Assembly (NCBI GenBank): GCA_052103955.1
Contig: JBQELO010000002.1
Span: forward strand, 62,001-126,000
DNA: 64,000 nucleotides
From: Paenalcaligenes sp052103955
Lineage (GTDB): Bacteria; Pseudomonadota; Gammaproteobacteria; Burkholderiales; Burkholderiaceae_B
Direction of reading: 5' to 3'
Part shown: piece by piece, positions 60,197 through 64,000 of the stretch
Position numbering within the stretch: the stretch's first letter is position 1
How the letters are laid out: each line of letters begins with the position of its first letter
The notes under the pieces: model-generated
The model's input: the letters and a program-made list of their open reading frames with translations, nothing else
The model's database searches: none
What the model was told of the DNA's origin: nothing
Position numbers and translations under genes: made by a program

Positions 60197-60219
60197 CTTA
60201 TTGACAGTAACAAACAGCG

Positions 60220-60693
60220 TTAATCGTCATTCATTTGCGACTGCAAGTAGTTCTGTACACCTACTTTTTCTATCAATTCCAGCTGTGTTTCCAGCCAATC
60301 TATATGTTCTTCAGTATCATCCAGAATTTTCAGCAGTAGATCGCGAGACACAAAATCGCTCACGCTTTCACAGTACTGCATGCCTTCTTTAACCGTGACA
60401 TGAGCCGCTTTTTCTAGCGCCAAATCACAGGCCAACATCTCGGGTACATTCTCACCGATACGCAGTTTGTGCAGGTCTTGCAGGTTAGGTAGGCCTTCTA
60501 GCAGCAAAATACGTTCAATCAGCAAATCGGCGTGTTTCATCTCGCCGATGGATTCTTCGTATTCTTTCTTGCCCAGCTTTCCGAAGCCCCAATGATTCAT
60601 CACACGGGCATGCAGGAAGTACTGGTTAATCGCCGTCAGCTCATTTTTAAGCTGCTGGTTCAAGTAATAAATAACTTTGGTGTCGCCTTTCAT
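60220..60693 (-). CDS. bfr: Bacterioferritin with a substituted ferroxidase ligand
   Basis: This 157-residue four-helix ferritin stores iron in the cytoplasm as a 24-mer. By alignment with E. coli Bfr the ferroxidase ligands Glu18, Glu51, His54, Glu94 and His130 and the heme ligand Met52 (EMKHAD) are present. Position 127, normally Glu, is Thr: the motif reads DTEEH where E. coli has DEEGH. The heme-binding but ferroxidase-altered pattern suggests that this subunit may assemble with another Bfr encoded elsewhere. The ATG at 60693 has a strong GGAGGTG six bases upstream. The bfd gene lies upstream on the same strand, with a terminator between them. Confidence 0.93.
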   Translation of the reverse strand: MKGDTKVIYYLNQQLKNELTAINQYFLHARVMNHWGFGKLGKKEYEESIGEMKHADLLIERILLLEGLPNLQDLHKLRIGENVPEMLACDLALEKAAHVTVKEGMQYCESVSDFVSRDLLLKILDDTEEHIDWLETQLELIEKVGVQNYLQSQMNDD

Positions 60694-60800
60694 TGTTCTC
60701 ACCTCCGGAAAGCTACGTTAAGCCAAACAGACCTTAACTATACCAGTCCAGACACCATTATTTGAGGCTTCAAGCCAGAATAATTAGCGTGAAAAAAGGC

Positions 60801-60839
60801 AAAAAAGAGAAGCATTCTCAAACACTTAGCTTGAGAATG
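60801..60839 (-). terminator. Probable intrinsic terminator after bfd
   Basis: On the minus strand CATTCTCAA and TTGAGAATG form a perfect nine-bp stem (plus-strand positions 60831-60839 and 60813-60821). The stem is followed by CTTCTC and six T. It lies 18 bases after the bfd stop and upstream of bfr. Confidence 0.65.
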
Positions 60840-60857
60840 AGCCGTGAGCTGTTCAGA

Positions 60858-61139
60858 TCAGGACAGGGTGGCGTAAGAAACCGTGCGTGCTGGACGCAAT
60901 TGTGAGTCATTTGCTGCCAACTCAACAGTTTCAGGTTCACGAGCAATTTGCGTAGCAAACAGCGAACCTTCGCTGGCATATTGCCCACCGGGCAAATACT
61001 CAACGGCTGTGTCCGCGCAGGCTCCGCAGCAAGTTGCCACTCCAAGTTGAGCTTGTAAATCTGACATGGTGGAAACACCATTGTTTACAGCTTCTTTGAC
61101 CTGACGCTCAGTAATAGCGTTACATATACAAATATACAT
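60858..61139 (-). CDS. bfd: Bacterioferritin-associated ferredoxin (2Fe-2S)
   Basis: This 93-residue protein starts MYICICNAITERQVKEAV and has the four cluster-binding cysteines: Cys4 and Cys6 (CIC), and CCGAC about 30 residues later. Bfd binds bacterioferritin and passes electrons to the ferric core to release iron. The C-terminal 35 residues (LFATQIAREPETVELAAND and on) extend beyond the typical 60-70-residue Bfd and look disordered. The ATG at 61139 is chosen to match the family; the frame is open 36 bases further. A sequence on the minus strand just upstream (GATGATAATGG) has only a partial match to a Fur box. Confidence 0.9.
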   Translation of the reverse strand: MYICICNAITERQVKEAVNNGVSTMSDLQAQLGVATCCGACADTAVEYLPGGQYASEGSLFATQIAREPETVELAANDSQLRPARTVSYATLS

Positions 61140-61321
61140 GCGAACCATTATCATCCTCAGTCCCAAAAAAATCAACTACTGAAATTTCGTCACACTTGGC
61201 TCTTTTTCATAGTTGGTTAAAACCAACGTTATACGCGGCCAAAAACTGGGGTCATCACAGGCTTTCTGCAACAATACCTCCTTGTCAGACTTTCCTTCCT
61301 GATTCTCAAATTTAGGTTGCC

Positions 61322-61900
61322 ATGAAAACAGCTTCTGCTACCCAACGCCCAGACCGCGCTCTGCTACGCAATACGCTGATGCGCCTGACTATGCCCCAGA
61401 AACTACTCAGTATCGTCGTCACTCTAGTTGTGGCGCTGATCTGGTGGCCTCTATTGCAGCGTCTAGTACGCTTTGGCGACAGCATCGACTATTCCGGCCT
61501 ACATGCGCTGGGTTCTGATGGCTTATCGTTTATTCAGCACTACGGCACGTATGTGTGGTGGTTTGTTGGCCTGCTTTGCACGCTACTGATCATCTACATA
61601 CTCTATAACTTTGTGGTTTTTACCTACGGACTGTGGCAACAACGTGCCGTCAGCGAAGCCACATTAAATACGTTAATTCCGCAGCTATCGCCTGATGCAT
61701 GTGAAGTCATACACTGGACATGGTCCGAGCGCCGTAACCCCATTACTATCGGTGACTTACAGCGCGCGTCCCAAGAATTGGGCAACGGTCGTTTAGCAAA
61801 AATTCGACTCGCTGAACGCCAAGCCGCACTGCTCAATACACACCGTAATGCCGAAACCGTGCCTACAAATGACTTGCAATCACCCGAGTTTCATGTTTGA
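61322..61900 (+). CDS. Small membrane protein of unknown function
   Basis: I do not recognise this 192-residue protein. It has two strong membrane helices: the first at about 27-48 (LLSIVVTLVVALIWWPLL), the second at about 78-105 (VWWFVGLLCTLLIIYILYNFVVF). The hydrophilic loop of about 30 residues between them should be periplasmic if both ends are cytoplasmic. The C-terminal 85 residues are soluble and polar, with no motif I can name. The ATG at 61322 has TAGGTTGCC before it but no strong ribosome-binding site. It lies ten bases upstream of the leuA leader peptide on the same strand. Confidence 0.65.
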   Translation: MKTASATQRPDRALLRNTLMRLTMPQKLLSIVVTLVVALIWWPLLQRLVRFGDSIDYSGLHALGSDGLSFIQHYGTYVWWFVGLLCTLLIIYILYNFVVFTYGLWQQRAVSEATLNTLIPQLSPDACEVIHWTWSERRNPITIGDLQRASQELGNGRLAKIRLAERQAALLNTHRNAETVPTNDLQSPEFHV

Positions 61901-61909
61901 CTAACGGTT

Positions 61910-62050
61910 ATGGATAACGCACGTACTATTTCTCTCAGCATTGCTTCCGCAGACCGCTCAGGTCGCATCGGTGCTGCTGTGCGTGCACGTTTCTCCCTGT
62001 CCCAGATTACCCTACTACCACTACTACTAGCGCCCGGTTGCCGGGCCTAG
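61910..62050 (+). CDS. leuL: Leader peptide of leuA (candidate attenuation peptide)
   Basis: This 46-codon frame, not expected to make a stable protein, ends 121 bases before leuA. Its codons 35-40 read Leu-Leu-Pro-Leu-Leu-Leu, all five leucines as CTA. The same stretch (62015-62023) is exactly complementary to 62055-62063 just after the stop codon. This is the layout of amino-acid attenuators, in which a ribosome that stalls for lack of charged leucine tRNA changes RNA folding and lets the biosynthetic gene be transcribed. CTA is common in this genome, so the run matters more than codon rarity. The ribosome-binding site is weak. The regulatory role is an inference from sequence. Confidence 0.62.
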   Translation: MDNARTISLSIASADRSGRIGAAVRARFSLSQITLLPLLLAPGCRA

Positions 62051-62134
62051 AGCCTAGTGGTAGTTCGGCAGCCAATATTCAGCCACGTGTTTATCTGCCG
62101 TCATTAGCATGACGTAGTGGTTCTGGTGACGGCA
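62015..62134 (+). promoter_or_regulatory. Candidate leucine attenuator region upstream of leuA
   Basis: Several pairings compete. The Leu-codon run CTACCACTA (62015-62023) can pair with TAGTGGTAG (62055-62063). GCCCGG/CCGGGC (62032-62037 with 62041-62046) forms a small hairpin. CGGCAG (62066-62071) can pair with CTGCCG (62095-62100), and the overlapping TGCCGTCA (62096-62103) can instead pair with TGACGGCA (62127-62134). A T-run lies at 62148-62153, 14 bases after the last stem, so it is not a textbook terminator. Confidence 0.5.
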
Positions 62135-62171
62135 AAAAGTTTTATGCTTTTTTCGCCTGACAGGTGCATCA

Positions 62172-63866
62172 ATGATTACCCATCCCGCTTCTAAATACAT
62201 TCCCTTTACACCGTTTGCCCGCGATTTTTCCGAGCGCACTTGGCCATCCAAACGCATTGAGACTCCACCTATCTGGATGTCTACCGACTTGCGTGATGGC
62301 AACCAATCCTTGATCGAGCCCATGAGCGTTGCACGCAAATTGCGTTACTTCGCCATGCTGGTCAACATTGGCTTCAAAGAAATCGAAGTAGGCTTCCCTT
62401 CAGCCTCACAAACCGATTTCGACTTTGTACGTACGCTGATCGATGAAAATCGCATCCCAGACGACGTCACCATCATCTGTTTGACGCAATCGCGCCAAGA
62501 CCTGATTGAGCGCACAGTAGAAGCCATGGCCGGTGCTAAAACCGCCATGATCCACTTGTACAACGCCTGCGCTCCGGCCTTTCGCAAAATCGTCTTTAAA
62601 ATGAGTAAAGACGAAGTGCGCCAGTTGGCGGTGAACGGTACCAAAATGATTAAGGAAGCCATTAAGGCTCAGCCTGGCACCAAATGGCGCTACGAATACT
62701 CACCAGAAGTGTTCAGCACCACCGAACCCGAAGTCGCCTTAGACGTATGTAATGCTGTTGTAGAAGCTTGGGACCCTAGCCCAGAAGATCCAATCGTGCT
62801 GAACTTGCCAGCTACGGTCGAAGCCACTACCCCTAACCTGTACGCTGACCAAATTGAATGGATGCACAATAACTTGGCGCGTCGCGACAGCATTCTGATC
62901 AGCTTGCACCCCCACAACGACCGCGGTACCGCTGTAGCCGCCGCTGAATTCGGTGTGATGGCCGGCGCAGACCGTGTAGAAGGTTGCTTGTTTGGTAACG
63001 GCGAACGTACGGGTAACGTATGTTTGGTGACCTTGGCACTGAACTTGTACACCCAAGGGGTGCACCCAGGCTTGGACTTCTCTGACATTGACGCTATCCG
63101 TTTGTGCGCTGAAGAGTGCAACCAGATTCCCGTACACCCACGCCACCCTTACGCGGGCGACTTGGTCTTTACCGCCTTCTCAGGTTCTCACCAAGATGCC
63201 ATCAAAAAAGGCTTTGTATTACAGAAAGCAGATCAGCCTTGGGAAATTCCTTACTTGCCAATCGACCCTGCCGATTTGGGCCGTAGCTACGACGCCGTTA
63301 TTCGTGTGAACAGCCAGTCCGGTAAAGGCGGTGTGTCGTACTTGCTGGAACAAGAGCATGGCTTGGTATTGCCACGTCGTCTGCAAATCGAATTCAGCCG
63401 TGCCATTCAGCGCGTGACCGAAGAAACTGGCAAAGAAGTTACACCAGAAGCCGTGTACAGCATTTTCGAAAGCGAATACTTAGACACCAAAGGGCCATGG
63501 AGACTGATTAACCACACCATCAGCAGTGCCCCTAAAGACGATGAAGGTAATCAACGCGTTAGCATCGACCTGACAGTGAAGGTAAATGGCGAAGAGCGCC
63601 AACTGAAAGGTGCAGGCGACGGAGCCTTGGCTGCTTTTATCAATGCCTTGGATATGCCTATCAAGGTAATGGACTACACCGAGCATGCGATTGGCAGTGG
63701 CATTGATACCAAAGCCGCTACCTATATCGAAACTCGTATTGCCGATAACCAAAGTGGTTTTGGCGTAGGGATTCATCAGGACATCCTGACCTCTACGTTT
63801 AAAGCCATCTTGAGTGCCGTTAATCGCTATGAACTGGCGAAACGAGCAGAAGCTGAATGTGCGTAA
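62172..63866 (+). CDS. leuA: 2-isopropylmalate synthase (long form)
   Basis: LeuA condenses acetyl-CoA with 2-oxoisovalerate, the first committed step of leucine synthesis. The 564-residue protein has the DRE-TIM metallolyase catalytic domain with DLRDGNQSL (metal-binding Asp) near residue 41. The metal histidines are in SLHPHNDRG, with GCLFGNGERTGN just after. The C-terminal LeuA allosteric domain (about 440-564; SIDLTVKVNGEERQLKGAGDGALAAF) senses leucine. The length and the WPSKRIETPPIWMSTDLRDGN-type N-terminus place it in the longer alpha-IPMS group. ACAGGTG lies six bases before the ATG. A candidate attenuator precedes it and a terminator follows. Confidence 0.95.
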   Translation: MITHPASKYIPFTPFARDFSERTWPSKRIETPPIWMSTDLRDGNQSLIEPMSVARKLRYFAMLVNIGFKEIEVGFPSASQTDFDFVRTLIDENRIPDDVTIICLTQSRQDLIERTVEAMAGAKTAMIHLYNACAPAFRKIVFKMSKDEVRQLAVNGTKMIKEAIKAQPGTKWRYEYSPEVFSTTEPEVALDVCNAVVEAWDPSPEDPIVLNLPATVEATTPNLYADQIEWMHNNLARRDSILISLHPHNDRGTAVAAAEFGVMAGADRVEGCLFGNGERTGNVCLVTLALNLYTQGVHPGLDFSDIDAIRLCAEECNQIPVHPRHPYAGDLVFTAFSGSHQDAIKKGFVLQKADQPWEIPYLPIDPADLGRSYDAVIRVNSQSGKGGVSYLLEQEHGLVLPRRLQIEFSRAIQRVTEETGKEVTPEAVYSIFESEYLDTKGPWRLINHTISSAPKDDEGNQRVSIDLTVKVNGEERQLKGAGDGALAAFINALDMPIKVMDYTEHAIGSGIDTKAATYIETRIADNQSGFGVGIHQDILTSTFKAILSAVNRYELAKRAEAECA

Positions 63867-63930
63867 TACAGTGATCCTGATTAGCACTCGCTCCCACTAA
63901 GCGCCCGCCAGTTACCCTGGCACTACCGCT

Positions 63931-63955
63931 AAACGCCCCTACCAGGGGCGTTTTT
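63931..63955 (+). terminator. Intrinsic terminator after leuA
   Basis: AAACGCCCCT (63931-63940) pairs with AGGGGCGTTT (63944-63953) around a three-base loop and runs into five T. Nothing recognisable lies between it and the window end at 64000. Confidence 0.93.
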
Positions 63956-64000
63956 GCATGCTAGGCCTACCACTCGGTATGGGCAGGTTCCCACATTACA

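Noticed and set aside
60813..60839. Fur box between bfd and bfr
   Set aside because: The repeat halves (ATTCTCAA and TTGAGAAT) face the wrong way for a Fur site and are separated by nine bases; with the T run that follows on the minus strand the element reads as a terminator.
1..64000. tRNA, rRNA, CRISPR arrays, transposases and prophage genes
   Set aside because: No cloverleaf-like segments, regularly spaced repeats, transposase or phage proteins were recognised on either strand; a covariance-model search could still reveal a small RNA.

Overview
The window looks like a chromosomal segment of a beta-proteobacterium, most likely Alcaligenaceae or a close Burkholderiales relative. Supporting points are the long-form leuA, a TAXI-type TRAP transporter, an extra infA with a basic tail, the DUF2868/DUF3482 pair, the lemA/TPM group, glnK-amt, and intermediate G+C (about half by eye). 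The genus cannot be fixed from the sequence alone. I found no rRNA, tRNA, insertion sequence, prophage or CRISPR array.

Layout. 1-4.7 kb: end of an ion-channel-like gene, an ABC-F ATPase, and an orphan fimbrial usher. 4.76-11.1 kb (minus strand): a tightly packed unit of crcB followed by six lipid-type enzymes (KAS III-like synthase, extended SDR, metallo-beta-lactamase-fold hydrolase, adenylate-forming enzyme, PAP2 phosphatase, membrane di-iron hydroxylase). The intergenic gaps are 13 bases or less, or the genes overlap. This is the best candidate for an undescribed pathway. 11.4-22.3 kb: a surface-polysaccharide locus with an initiating sugar-phosphate transferase, dTDP-rhamnose genes rfbBACD, a DUF1972 glycosyltransferase, Wzy- and Wzx-like proteins, and an alditol-phosphate module (IspD-like cytidylyltransferase, SDR, CDP-glycerol/ribitol-type transferase). 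The 17.3-22.3 kb core is strikingly AT-rich and was probably acquired horizontally.

22.7-27.5 kb: a secreted HbpS/GlcG-like protein beside a two-component system, a second rfbC, infA, and a YhhQ-like transporter next to a divergent QueF-like protein. 27.5-41.3 kb has a carbon/nitrogen flavour: TAXI TRAP transporter, LysR regulator, D-amino acid dehydrogenase, aspartase, Amt/GlnK, acetamidase/formamidase with FmdB, a HAD phosphatase and a SUOX-like exported protein. 41.9-47.1 kb: a small GlsB-type membrane protein, the DUF3482 GTPase/DUF2868 pair, and lemA with two TPM-domain genes.

47.3-64 kb: mtnC, a NarL-type two-component system with a 7TMR-DISM kinase, an RhlE-type helicase, a four-gene polyamine-type ABC transporter, an SDR lacking the usual catalytic Tyr, prfC, bacterioferritin with its ferredoxin, two small unknown proteins, and leuA. 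leuA is preceded by an unannotated leader peptide with a run of Leu codons that can base-pair with RNA just downstream, an attenuation-type arrangement.

Starts were chosen from ribosome-binding sites, overlaps and signal-peptide position where possible; the doubtful ones are stated in the entries. All functional calls come from reading motifs and family resemblance, without any database search.
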